38,356 bases of DNA from Uliginosibacterium gangwonense (GCA_020723855.1 DYIB01000021.1:1-38356); one strand, 5' to 3'; shown: positions 8,316 through 15,992, counted from the stretch's first letter. Numbers and translations: made by a program. Notes: generated by a model from the letters alone, not told the origin.

Positions 8316-9020
8316 ATGAAAAAACTGGTCGCCGCCCTCGTCGTTGCGCTGCTCGCCGTCTCGGCGCTTGCCAACGAGGCGGCAGTGAAGAAGGCGGTGG
8401 AAGCCAAGCTCAACTTCAAGGTCGATGGCGTGCGCAGGACGCCCTACCTGGGCCTCTACGAAGTGACCTCGGGCAGCGACGTGATCTACACGGACGAGAA
8501 AGTGACCTACTTCTTCGCTGGCAATGTCATCGACGTGGCGACCAAGAAGAACCTCACCCAGGAGCGGGTGCGCCAGCTCTCGGCCATCAAGTTCTCCGAC
8601 CTGCCCCTGGAAAACGCCGTGAAGATGGTGCGCGGCAACGGCAAGCGCGTCATCGCCACCTTCGAGGACCCCAATTGCACCTACTGCAAGCGGCTCGCCA
8701 AGGATCTGGCGACCATGGACAACGTCACCATCTACACCTTCCTCTATCCCATCTTGTCCCAGGACAGCTACGACAAGGCAAAGGCCGTGTGGTGCGCCGC
8801 CGACCGCGGCAAGGCCTGGCAGGATCTGATGGTGCAGGGAACGGCGCCCGCCGGCAAAGGCGACTGCGACACGCCCCTGGAGAAGAACCTGGCCCTGGGC
8901 CAGAAGCTGAAAGTCACCGGCACCCCCACCATCTTTCTCACCAACGGCGAGCGTGTCCCGGGCGCCGTCCCCCTGGCCGAGCTGGAGCAGATGCTGGCCA
9001 AGGCGGGCGGCGGCAAGTAG
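8316..9020 (+). CDS. dsbC: DsbC-family thiol:disulfide isomerase
   Basis: Periplasmic disulfide-bond isomerase. 234 aa from the third of three consecutive ATGs; GGAG at 8306-8309 is six bases from this one. A signal peptide (MKKLVAALVVALLAVSALA) is followed by a DsbC dimerisation domain (about 22-80) and a thioredoxin-like domain. The active site is Cys121-Thr-Tyr-Cys124; many DsbC proteins have CGYC. A second, structural cysteine pair is likely Cys160/Cys184, and the cis-proline loop is TGTPT (201-205). It follows the UbiH-family gene closely and converges on amt with only 10 bp between the stops. DsbG is less likely because of length and the second cysteine pair. Confidence 0.92.
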   Translation: MKKLVAALVVALLAVSALANEAAVKKAVEAKLNFKVDGVRRTPYLGLYEVTSGSDVIYTDEKVTYFFAGNVIDVATKKNLTQERVRQLSAIKFSDLPLENAVKMVRGNGKRVIATFEDPNCTYCKRLAKDLATMDNVTIYTFLYPILSQDSYDKAKAVWCAADRGKAWQDLMVQGTAPAGKGDCDTPLEKNLALGQKLKVTGTPTIFLTNGERVPGAVPLAELEQMLAKAGGGK

Positions 9021-9030
9021 CCTATTGCCG

Positions 9031-10233
9031 TCACCAGAGCGTCTCGCGCTCCGGCGTCGCCGTGATGTTGTGGATGGAGAGATCGGCGCCGTTGAATTCC
9101 TGCTCCGGGTCCAGGCGCAGCCCCACGGTCTGCCGGATGACGCCGTAAATCACCAGGGCGCCGACGACGGCAATGGCCACCCCCAGCAGGGTGCCGGCAA
9201 GCTGGGCGGCGAGGCTCACGCCGCCCATGCCGCCCAGGGCGGTGCTGCCGAAAATCCCCGCGGCGATGCCGCCCCAGGCCCCGCACAGGCCGTGCAGGGG
9301 CCACACGCCCAGCACGTCGTCGATCTTCCAGCGGTTCTGGGTCAGGGTGAACAGGTACACGAACAGGGCCCCGGCCACGGCACCGGTGATGAGTGCCCCC
9401 ACCGGGTGCATCAGGTCCGAGCCGGCGCACACCGCCACCAGGCCGGCCAGCGGGCCGTTGTGCAGGAAGCCCGGATCGTTTTTGCCGGCCGCCAGCGCCG
9501 CCACGATGCCGCCCACCATGGCCATGAGGGAGTTGACCGCCACCAGGCCGCTCACCTTGTCGATGCTCTGGGCCGACATGACGTTGAAGCCGAACCAGCC
9601 CACGGTGAGCACCCAGGCGCCCAGCGCCAGGAACGGGATCGAGGAAGGCGGATGGGCCGCTATGGCGCCGTCCCTGCCGTAGCGGCCGCGCCGCGCCCCC
9701 AGCAGCAGCACGGCCACCAGGCCGATCCAGCCGCCCACGGCGTGCACCACCACCGAGCCGGCGAAGTCATGGAACTCGGCGCCCAGGCTCGCCTTGAGCC
9801 AGGCCTGGATGCCGAACGCCTGGTTCCAGGCGATGCCCTCGAACAGGGGATAGACGAAGCCCACCAGCAGGAAGGTGGCGGCGAGCTGGGGATAGAACCG
9901 GGCGCGCTCGGCGATGCCGCCCGAGACGATGGCGGGAATCGCGGCAGCAAAGGTGAGCAGGAAGAAAAACTTGACCAGCTCGTAGCCGGATTTCTGCGCC
10001 AGGGTGTCGGCGCCGTTGAAGAAATGCACGCCGTAGGCGATGCCGTAGCCGATGAAGAAGTAGGCGATGGTGGATATGGCGAAATCGCTCAGGATCTTGG
10101 CCAGGGCGTTCACCTGGTTCTTCTTGCGCACCGTCCCCAGTTCCAGGAACGCAAATCCCGCGTGCATCGCCAGCACCATGATGGCGCCCAGCAGGATGAA
10201 CAGCACGTCGGCGGAACTCTTCAAATGCTCCAT
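9031..10233 (-). CDS. amt: Ammonium transporter
   Basis: Inner-membrane Amt/Mep/Rh channel for ammonium uptake. 400 aa with about eleven hydrophobic segments. The pore twin histidines are H164 (DFAGSVVVHAVGG) and H314 (WPLHGLCGAWGG), and the conserved Asp is D156. The C-terminal tail carries the LDPEQEFNGADLSIH stretch that in this family contacts the pore and PII proteins. No signal peptide. The start at 10233 is set by GGGAGG five bases upstream; an earlier ATG at 10251 lacks this. No glnK/PII gene adjoins, unlike the common glnK-amtB pair. A sigma-54 promoter and an NtrC-like site lie upstream. Confidence 0.95.
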   Translation of the reverse strand: MEHLKSSADVLFILLGAIMVLAMHAGFAFLELGTVRKKNQVNALAKILSDFAISTIAYFFIGYGIAYGVHFFNGADTLAQKSGYELVKFFFLLTFAAAIPAIVSGGIAERARFYPQLAATFLLVGFVYPLFEGIAWNQAFGIQAWLKASLGAEFHDFAGSVVVHAVGGWIGLVAVLLLGARRGRYGRDGAIAAHPPSSIPFLALGAWVLTVGWFGFNVMSAQSIDKVSGLVAVNSLMAMVGGIVAALAAGKNDPGFLHNGPLAGLVAVCAGSDLMHPVGALITGAVAGALFVYLFTLTQNRWKIDDVLGVWPLHGLCGAWGGIAAGIFGSTALGGMGGVSLAAQLAGTLLGVAIAVVGALVIYGVIRQTVGLRLDPEQEFNGADLSIHNITATPERETLW

Positions 10234-10266
10234 TTTGGCCTCCCTATGCACGAGTCGGGAGCGCCT

Positions 10267-10282
10267 AGCAATTTGCGTTCCG
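10267..10282 (-). promoter_or_regulatory. Sigma-54 (-24/-12) promoter of amt
   Basis: The minus strand reads CGGAACGCAAATTGCT, which fits the consensus TGGCACG-N4-TTGCW with the invariant GG (10281-10280) and GC (10269-10268) exactly ten bases apart. Start of transcription would be near 10256, leaving a 5' leader of about 23 bases that holds the GGGAGG ribosome site. Two of the -24 bases differ from consensus, so strength is uncertain. Confidence 0.62.
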
Positions 10283-10344
10283 CGTGAATGCCCTCTTTAG
10301 TTTCAGCGGCTTACGGAAGCATCGCGCCAAGGCGGGGCGTTTTA

Positions 10345-10361
10345 AGCACCAGCACGGTGCG
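10345..10361. promoter_or_regulatory. NtrC-like binding dyad upstream of amt
   Basis: AGCACCAGCACGGTGCG is a 17-bp dyad with GCACC and GGTGC half-sites. It closely resembles the E. coli glnA NtrC sites (TGCACCAACATGGTGCT and AGCACTATATTGGTGCA, from memory). Its centre is about 97 bases upstream of the start expected from the sigma-54 promoter, a usual enhancer distance. It sits between the mltA stop and amt. Confidence 0.62.
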
Positions 10362-10399
10362 GAGTGCGGGGTGATAGCCCCATTTCGGTGCAAACCGCC

Positions 10400-11644
10400 T
10401 CATCTCGGTGCCAGCGCCGGCGGCAGCAACACCCACATGCGCCCCGTCTGCTTCATGCGTCCCGCCAGGGCACCCGCTTCCGGCCCCAGCCCCCAGAAGA
10501 AGTCGGCGCGCACTGGCCCCTTGATGGCCCCGCCCGTATCCTGGGCCACCATGAGCTGGCGCAGGAGTTCGTCGCTGTTCGGCCGGGTGGTGTCCAGATA
10601 GACGGGTGTGCCCAGGGGCGTGGTGCGCGGATCGACCGCCAGGCTGCGCGCCGGCGTCAGCGGCACCCCCAGGGCGCCGAGCGGCCCGGCGCTGTCGAGG
10701 GGAATGTCGCGGAAGAAGACGAAGCTAGGGTTGGCATTGAGCAGCTCGTCGAGCCTTTGGGGATTGGCCCGGGCCCAGGCCTTGATGCCCTGCATGGACG
10801 CCTGCTCCGCCGCCAGTTCGCCGTTGTCGATGAGATAGCGGCCGACGGAGCGGTAGGGATGACCGTTCTGGTCCGCGTAGCCGATACGCACGCGGTTGCC
10901 GTCGGCCAACTGGATCTGGCCCGAGCCCTGGATCTGCAGGAAGAACAGCTCGATCGGGTCCTCCACCCAGTACAGCACCTTGTCCCTGAGCTGGGGCGCG
11001 CGCTGCTCCAGTTCGGCGCGGGAATAATAGGGCACCACCTTGCGCCCCTCCAGGCGGCCGCGCAGGCGCATGCCTTTGAGCTCGGGGTAGAGATCGCCCA
11101 GGTCGATCACCAGCAGGTCGTCCGGCACGCCATAGACCGGGTAGCGGTTTATCCGGTCCCGGCTGCGCGCGCCCTTGAGCACCGGCTCGTAGTAGCCGGT
11201 GATCAGGCCGTCGCGGCTGCCGTCGGGATTCACCAGTTGGAAGGGGGTGAACTCGGCTTCGTAGAAGCGGCGCAGTGCCACCTCGTCGGCGCCCTCCAGC
11301 TCGCGCGCCCGCTGGCACACGTGCAGCCAGGCGGGCCGCCTGGCCAGGGCCTTGCACGATTCCAGAAAGGCAGCATGGGCTGGCGCGAGGCGCGCCTCGC
11401 GCCAGCCCGGCAGCTCTTCCCAGCGCGCCGGCTCCAGGGGCTTGGCCGGAGGCGGCGGTGCCGGCGGCGTGGGGCACACCGGGCACGGCGCGCAGGCCGG
11501 GGCGGCGGGGCAGGCCTGAGGCGTCGGCGCCGGCGTCGTGGCGCAGGCGGACAGCAGCAGCGCCAGCAGGGCGGCCAGGAGGTGGTGAGCGAATCGGTGG
11601 TCCGGGCGCAGGAGGCGCCCGGCCAGAGCATGTAGCGACATCAT
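10400..11644 (-). CDS. mltA: Membrane-bound lytic murein transglycosylase A
   Basis: Outer-membrane lipoprotein that cleaves peptidoglycan glycan strands to 1,6-anhydromuramyl products. 414 aa. A lipoprotein signal ends in the lipobox LLSAC with Cys34, followed by a proline/cysteine-rich linker (about 36-65). The MltA core starts near ELPGW, with LITGYYEPVLKGAR. A double-psi 3D barrel end carries AQDTGGAIKG with the conserved Asp at about 369 and RADFFWG at about 380. The open frame continues to 12235, but that part is antisense to the next gene, so the MMSLHAL start is preferred. The cysteine-rich linker (ACPAAPACAPCPVCP) is unusual. amt lies about 165 bp downstream. Confidence 0.93.
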   Translation of the reverse strand: MMSLHALAGRLLRPDHRFAHHLLAALLALLLSACATTPAPTPQACPAAPACAPCPVCPTPPAPPPPAKPLEPARWEELPGWREARLAPAHAAFLESCKALARRPAWLHVCQRARELEGADEVALRRFYEAEFTPFQLVNPDGSRDGLITGYYEPVLKGARSRDRINRYPVYGVPDDLLVIDLGDLYPELKGMRLRGRLEGRKVVPYYSRAELEQRAPQLRDKVLYWVEDPIELFFLQIQGSGQIQLADGNRVRIGYADQNGHPYRSVGRYLIDNGELAAEQASMQGIKAWARANPQRLDELLNANPSFVFFRDIPLDSAGPLGALGVPLTPARSLAVDPRTTPLGTPVYLDTTRPNSDELLRQLMVAQDTGGAIKGPVRADFFWGLGPEAGALAGRMKQTGRMWVLLPPALAPR

Positions 11645-11707
11645 TTTTGGTAAAGTCCCGCCTTTGTCCAAACGCGAAGTATACGTTCCCCCACTGGGAC
11701 ACCGGAT

Positions 11708-11818
11708 ATGTGGATCATTCTGCTGGAAGCGGGCGTAGCCCTGGCCCTGCTGCTGCTGATCGTGTGGTGGACCTGGCCGCGCAGGCACAACAAGGAGAAG
11801 GAGGGTGGTGATGAGTGA
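11708..11818 (+). CDS. Small single-pass membrane protein, 36 aa
   Basis: The frame encodes a hydrophobic helix (about residues 2-23, with ALALLLLIVWW) followed by a charged tail, RRHNKEKEGGDE. That is the layout of a bitopic membrane peptide with a cytosolic C-terminus. Its stop overlaps the ATG of the DUF815 ATPase by eight bases, and the ATPase ribosome site (GGAGGG) lies inside its coding sequence, so translation is probably coupled. I do not recognise a family. Support is the helix design, the coupling and the lack of another gene in this gap. It could be only a leader peptide. Confidence 0.55.
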   Translation: MWIILLEAGVALALLLLIVWWTWPRRHNKEKEGGDE

Positions 11819-12719
11819 TGTACAGCGCCTGATCGCGCGCGCCGAAGCGCTGCTGGAGCGCATCGAGGGCCTGCTGCCGGCGTCGGCGCCGGAGCCGGAC
11901 TGGCGCGCCGCGGTGGCCTTTCGCTGGCGCAAGCGCGGCGGGCGCGGCCACCTGGAGGCGGTGGCCCATCCCCATCGCATCCGCCTGCAGGACCTGCGCG
12001 ACATCGACGAGCAGAAGAGCCGCATCGACCAGAACACGCGCCAGTTCGTCGCCGGCCGCAGCGCCAACAACGTGCTGCTCACGGGCGCCCGGGGCACCGG
12101 CAAGTCGTCCCTGGTGAAGGCCCTGCTCAACGAGTATGCGCCCCAGGGCCTGCGCCTGATCGAGGTGGACAAGAACGACCTGGTGGATCTGCCCGACATC
12201 GTCGAGCTGATCGACCGCCGCCCCGAGCGCTTCATCCTGTTCTGCGACGACCTGTCCTTCGAGTCCGGGGAGCCGGGCTACAAGGCGCTCAAGAGCATCC
12301 TCGACGGCTCGGTGGCCAGCAGCCCGGACAACGTGCTGATCTATGCCACGTCCAACCGGCGCCACCTGATGCCCGAGTATCTCCAGGAGAACCTGGACAC
12401 CCATCGGGTGGGCGACGAGATCCATCCGGGCGAGGCGGTGGAGGAGAAGATCTCCCTGTCCGAGCGCTTCGGCCTGTGGCTGTCCTTCTATCCCTTCGAC
12501 CAGGACGCCTATCTCGCCATCGCCAACTACTGGCTGGGAGAGTTCGGCGTGCCCGCGGCGGAAATCGCCGCGGCGCGCGAGGCGGCGCTGCAATGGGCCC
12601 TGCTGCGCGGCTCGCGCAGCGGGCGCGTGGCCTGGCAGTTCGCGCGCGACTACGCCGGCCGTCACGCCCCGGCCAAGCCCCGGCGCAAGCCCGCCGCCCG
12701 CGCCCGGCAGCCGCGCTAG
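11811..12719 (+). CDS. DUF815-family AAA ATPase
   Basis: P-loop ATP-binding protein of the DUF815 family, 302 aa, found in many proteobacteria with no firmly assigned function. Walker A is GARGTGKS at 92-99. A Walker B-like FILFCDDLSFE and a sensor-type YATSNRRHLMPEY follow, and the family ending IHPGEAVEEKISLSERFGLW is present. The C-terminus is lysine/arginine-rich (KPRRKPAARARQPR). The start is the ATG at 11811, preceded by GGAGGG; two in-frame GTG codons lie just before it. The overlapping membrane peptide gene suggests a membrane-associated partner, an inference. The Nudix gene follows after nine bases. Confidence 0.92.
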   Translation: MSDVQRLIARAEALLERIEGLLPASAPEPDWRAAVAFRWRKRGGRGHLEAVAHPHRIRLQDLRDIDEQKSRIDQNTRQFVAGRSANNVLLTGARGTGKSSLVKALLNEYAPQGLRLIEVDKNDLVDLPDIVELIDRRPERFILFCDDLSFESGEPGYKALKSILDGSVASSPDNVLIYATSNRRHLMPEYLQENLDTHRVGDEIHPGEAVEEKISLSERFGLWLSFYPFDQDAYLAIANYWLGEFGVPAAEIAAAREAALQWALLRGSRSGRVAWQFARDYAGRHAPAKPRRKPAARARQPR

Positions 12720-12728
12720 GGAACGGCC

Positions 12729-13673
12729 GTGGCCCGGAAGATCGTCGACGTCGCCGCCGCCGTGCTGCTGCGCCCCGACGGCAGCTTCCTGCTGGGCCGG
12801 CGTCCCGAGGGCACGGTCTATGCGGGCTACTGGGAATTCCCCGGCGGCAAGGTGGAACGGGGAGAGACGCCCTTGCATGCCCTGGTGCGCGAGCTGCGCG
12901 AGGAGCTGGGCATCACCGTGGAGCGGGCCTATCCCTGGATCCTGCGCGAGTTCGTCTACCCCCACGCCCACGTGCGCCTGCACTTCTTCCGTGTCACCGC
13001 CTGGCACGGGGAGATCGACGATCTGCACCACAGCAGCCTCGCCTGGCAGCGGGTGGGGCACATTTCGGTGGCGCCCCTGCTGCCCGCCAACGCCCCGGTG
13101 CTGCGCGCCCTGGCCCTGCCCGAGTTCTACGCCATCACCCATGCCGTCGGCATAGGCTGCGCGCAGCAGCTGGAGCGCCTGGAGCACGCCCTGCACCACG
13201 GCCTGCGCCTGGTGCAGCTGCGCGAGCCGGCCCTGGCCGGCCCCGAGCGCGACCAGTTCTACCGGGACGCGCTGCGCCTCGCCTTAAGCCACGGCGCGCG
13301 CGTGCTGGTGAGCGGCGATGCCGAACTGGCGCGGCGCCTGGGCGCCGACGGCGTGCACCTGCCCTCGGCCCGGCTCATGCGCCTGACGGAACGGCCCGCC
13401 CTGCCCCTGGTCGCCGCCTCCTGCCATGACGCGGAAGAACTGGCCCAGGCGGCGGCGCTGGAGCTGGATTTCGTTGTGCTGGGTCCGGTAAAAGCAACCG
13501 CCAGTCACGGCCCTGCCCCGGGCATGGGCTGGGAGCGCTTCGCCGAGCTGGCGCGCGACTACCCCCTGCCGGTATTCGCCCTGGGGGGGTTACAGCGCGC
13601 CGACCTGGAGCACGCGTGGCGCGCCGGCGCCCACGGCGTGGCCGCCATCCGCGCCGCCTGGGGCTTGCTGTAA
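12729..13673 (+). CDS. Nudix hydrolase fused to thiamine-phosphate-synthase-like domain
   Basis: Two-domain protein, 314 aa, GTG start with AGGGAA upstream. Residues about 4-130 form a MutT-type Nudix domain with the box GGKVERGETPLHALVRELRE continuing into ELGI; MutT-like enzymes remove oxidised dGTP (8-oxo-dGTP). Residues about 135-314 resemble ThiE/TenI barrels: YAITHAVGIG, RLVQLREPAL, GADGVHLPSARL, DFVVLGPVKATASHG, FALGGL. This MutT-ThiE fusion is a known arrangement beside yacG/coaE in proteobacteria. The second domain keeps the barrel pattern, but whether it makes thiamine phosphate is unproven. It converges on yacG with a 3-bp gap. Confidence 0.92.
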   Translation: MARKIVDVAAAVLLRPDGSFLLGRRPEGTVYAGYWEFPGGKVERGETPLHALVRELREELGITVERAYPWILREFVYPHAHVRLHFFRVTAWHGEIDDLHHSSLAWQRVGHISVAPLLPANAPVLRALALPEFYAITHAVGIGCAQQLERLEHALHHGLRLVQLREPALAGPERDQFYRDALRLALSHGARVLVSGDAELARRLGADGVHLPSARLMRLTERPALPLVAASCHDAEELAQAAALELDFVVLGPVKATASHGPAPGMGWERFAELARDYPLPVFALGGLQRADLEHAWRAGAHGVAAIRAAWGLL

Positions 13674-13676
13674 GCG

Positions 13677-13868
13677 TTACTGCTCTCCCTCGGGCAGTTG
13701 GCCGCCGCCCGGCTGCTCGGGCACGCGGTACTCCTCCGCTGCCCAGGCGCCCAAGTCGATCTTCTTGCAGCGCTCGGAGCAGAAGGGCCGGAAGGGGCTC
13801 TGGGGCCCCCACTCCACCGGCTTGCCGCAGGTGGGACAGGCAATGGTGCGGGGTTTGGTCTTTGCCAT
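13677..13868 (-). CDS. yacG: YacG zinc-finger protein (DNA gyrase inhibitor)
   Basis: 63-aa zinc protein that in E. coli binds GyrB and inhibits gyrase. The four ligands are the CPTC pair and the CSERC pair, with KKIDLGAW following, the family hallmark. The tail is glycine/proline-rich. The start MAKTKPRT at 13868 is chosen; a GTG six codons earlier lacks a better ribosome site. yacG is usually directly beside zapD and coaE. Here about 670 bp containing a UPF0158 gene separate it from zapD. Confidence 0.92.
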   Translation of the reverse strand: MAKTKPRTIACPTCGKPVEWGPQSPFRPFCSERCKKIDLGAWAAEEYRVPEQPGGGQLPEGEQ

Positions 13869-13937
13869 GGCGGCATGGTAACCCACGCCCGATCAGAATT
13901 CGATCTCCCCTTCCAGGAACTTCACGGCACGCGCAGC

Positions 13938-14429
13938 TTAGGCGCGAAGAAGCGGCTGACGAAATCGGCGATGTGAGGCCGCACCCGGATCATCCATGAG
14001 TTGAATGTCGTTGCTGCGGCACCAATCACGCAGCGCTTCTTCGATAGCGCGTTCCTCGAACGCATACCACGCATCGACTTTGCCTCGGAGCTCAAGCAAG
14101 TCCTTGAACCGTCGGTAGGCGCCTCTGCTACGGAAGTAACCCTTCGCGGTCTCGAAATCGGCTGGAAGTTCTCGAGCAACAAAGTCCAAGGCGAGGGCAT
14201 GTCCGAGATCCAGATCGTACTTGTGTGGCACAGCGATGTATCGATCGGACGTCTCAAGGTCGTCAGGGACGTCCTGTTCGATATCGACCATGGACGAGAC
14301 CCAAAAGATCTGCCCTGTCCGCGGGTCGATATAGGCGCTGTTCTCGGACGGCGGACCAGCACTGACGAAGCCAAACGCGTCGCGAAGATCCGCGAAGCGG
14401 ACTGTTGTCACAGGGCTTGTGGGCGACAT
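13938..14429 (-). CDS. UPF0158-family protein, apparent insertion
   Basis: 163 aa of the uncharacterised UPF0158 family, recognised from SAYIDPRTGQIFWVSS, DDLETSDRYIAVPHKYDLDL, RGAYRRFKDLLELRGKVDAW and YAFEERAIEEALRDWCRSN. No function is established for the family. The G+C of this stretch is visibly lower than its neighbours and it uses codons such as TTG, TCG and GTA more freely. It sits between yacG and zapD, which are normally adjacent, so acquisition by transfer is likely. GAGG lies about ten bases before the ATG. The last 15 residues (HRRFRQPLLRA) look unlike the family and may be a changed C-terminus. Confidence 0.82.
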   Translation of the reverse strand: MSPTSPVTTVRFADLRDAFGFVSAGPPSENSAYIDPRTGQIFWVSSMVDIEQDVPDDLETSDRYIAVPHKYDLDLGHALALDFVARELPADFETAKGYFRSRGAYRRFKDLLELRGKVDAWYAFEERAIEEALRDWCRSNDIQLMDDPGAASHRRFRQPLLRA

Positions 14430-14539
14430 TGTCTTGCGACCTCACGTTGGGGTTCAGAGGAGCGATAAGCGGGCCGGGCTTGCGCCCCGAGATCTCCGGG
14501 GCGAGTGGGCCGTGCCCAGCCCTGGACGCATGTCGCCCG

Positions 14540-15295
14540 CTACAAATTGCAGAACGTCATCTCGAAAACCACATCCGCCTCCACCTGGCGCGGGCGCATG
14601 TCGCCGCCGGGGGAGGTGAAGCGGATGTTGAGGGCATACTTGTTGGCGCTGATCTCGGGGACGAACGGCTCGCCGCGCTCTACGCGCAGGCGCACCATCT
14701 GGGCGGTGCGGCCGCTCAGCATGAGCTGGAAGGCGCCGTGGGGGGCGACGTATTCCTCGTTGCGGCTGGAGGCGCGCAGCAGGCGCAGGACGATGGCCAG
14801 GCCGTCGCGGATGGGCAGCATGGGGTTGAGCCAGCGCGCCAGGTCGTGCTGGCGCGCCTGGGGGTCGCGGTGCAGCCAGTAGTGATAGGAAGGCAGGTCG
14901 AATTCGCATACGCCGCCGGGGATGGCGGCGCGGCTCTTGATGCTCATGAGCCACTCGTTCTCGCGCAGGTAGTGGCCGATCTTGCCCTGCATGTTGAGCA
15001 GCGCGGCGCTGGCCTGCTCGATCTCGTAGAGGGCGCCGGCCAGCGCTTCTTCGGAGATGTCGGGGTTGTTGCGGAAGGACAGCAGGATCTGGCGCTGGCG
15101 TTCGAGCTCCTGCACCAGGTCGAACTTGAGGTCGGCGCGGCTGGCGACCTCGAGGATCTCGAACAGGGTTATGAGCGCGACATGATGCTCCTGCGCCCCT
15201 TCCGCCCCGATGAAGTGGGCGGTCTTGTCGAACAGATCCTCCAGGCGCAGCAGGGTACGGATACGCTCATTGAGTGGATACTCGTAAGTGATCAC
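14540..15295 (-). CDS. zapD: Cell division protein ZapD
   Basis: FtsZ-associated protein that crosslinks FtsZ filaments at the Z-ring (older name YacF). 251 aa, close to the E. coli length. The signature N-terminus ITYEYPLNERIRTLLRLEDL is clear, and the conserved LPSYHYWLHRDPQARQHDL and NKYALNIRFT are present. The start is GTG at 15295, because the sequence before it is unlike the family; the frame itself stays open to 15358. coaE lies upstream with a gap of about 78 bp. Downstream, 14430-14539 is a non-coding junction with the inserted UPF0158 gene. Confidence 0.95.
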   Translation of the reverse strand: MITYEYPLNERIRTLLRLEDLFDKTAHFIGAEGAQEHHVALITLFEILEVASRADLKFDLVQELERQRQILLSFRNNPDISEEALAGALYEIEQASAALLNMQGKIGHYLRENEWLMSIKSRAAIPGGVCEFDLPSYHYWLHRDPQARQHDLARWLNPMLPIRDGLAIVLRLLRASSRNEEYVAPHGAFQLMLSGRTAQMVRLRVERGEPFVPEISANKYALNIRFTSPGGDMRPRQVEADVVFEMTFCNL

Positions 15296-15373
15296 CGCGC
15301 ACCGTGGGCATGGGAAAATTCCGGCAATTCTGAACCAATCAGCCGGAAATAACAACAAGAATCGCCCCGAACC

Positions 15374-15988
15374 CTATGAAAGCTCACGCAATTCAAGGTA
15401 CTTGCGGTGCAGCGCGTCCACTTGGGCGCGCAGCGCGGCGAGATCGCCTTCGTTGTCGATGACATCGTCGGCGGCTTCCAGGCGCCGGGCGCGGCTCGCC
15501 TGGGCGGCCATGATGGCGCGCACTTCCTCGGGCGCAAGGCCGCTGCGGGCGACGACGCGGCGCACCTGGGTTTCCTCGCCGCAGTCCACCACGGCGACGC
15601 GGTTCACCCGCCGGCGGTAACTGCCCGATTCCACCAGCAGGGGCACCACCAGCACGATGTACGAAGCGCCGGCGGCCAGGGCAGCGCGGGCACGGCGGTC
15701 GGTTTCGGCGCGGATCATGGGATGGAGGATGGCCTCCAGGCGGCCCTTGGCCTCGGCGTCGCGAAACACCAGGCGGCGCATGGCGCCCCGGTCCAGCGCC
15801 CCCTCGGGGGTGATGACGCCGTTGCCGAAGGCAGCCCGTATCGGCCCGATGGCCGCCCCGCCGGGCCGCGTGAGCTCGTGGGCGATGGCGTCGGTGTCCA
15901 CCACCGCCGCGCCCAGCTCGGCGAAGCGTTCGGCGGCGGCGCTCTTGCCGCTGCCGATGCCGCCGGTGAGCCCGACGATGAAGGCCAT
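15374..15988 (-). CDS. coaE: Dephospho-CoA kinase
   Basis: Final enzyme of coenzyme A synthesis, phosphorylating the ribose 3'-OH of dephospho-CoA with ATP. 204 aa. The P-loop is GLTGGIGSGKS at 6-16; DTDAIAHELTRPGG holds the conserved DxD/H region, and VVPLLVESGSYRRRVNRV matches the CoA-binding/lid region. The frame remains open further upstream, but that is the antisense of a SPOR-domain gene, so MAFIVGLTGG is the start. It follows the SPOR gene by four bases, and coaX, for an earlier CoA step, is nearby at 18169. Confidence 0.96.
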   Translation of the reverse strand: MAFIVGLTGGIGSGKSAAAERFAELGAAVVDTDAIAHELTRPGGAAIGPIRAAFGNGVITPEGALDRGAMRRLVFRDAEAKGRLEAILHPMIRAETDRRARAALAAGASYIVLVVPLLVESGSYRRRVNRVAVVDCGEETQVRRVVARSGLAPEEVRAIMAAQASRARRLEAADDVIDNEGDLAALRAQVDALHRKYLELRELS

Positions 15989-15992
15989 ATCG

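Noticed and set aside
10362-10399. Possible riboswitch or terminator before amt (GGGGTGATAGCCCC)
   Set aside because: The stem is only four base pairs with no T-tract and no conserved riboswitch core.
11715-13199. 494-codon minus-strand frame opposite the DUF815 and Nudix genes
   Set aside because: Antisense of two well supported genes; no recognisable domain.
14430-14540. Possible integron attC site next to the UPF0158 gene, suggested by CACGTTGGGGTTCAG
   Set aside because: No matching complementary core within 60-130 bases and no second site on the other side of the gene.
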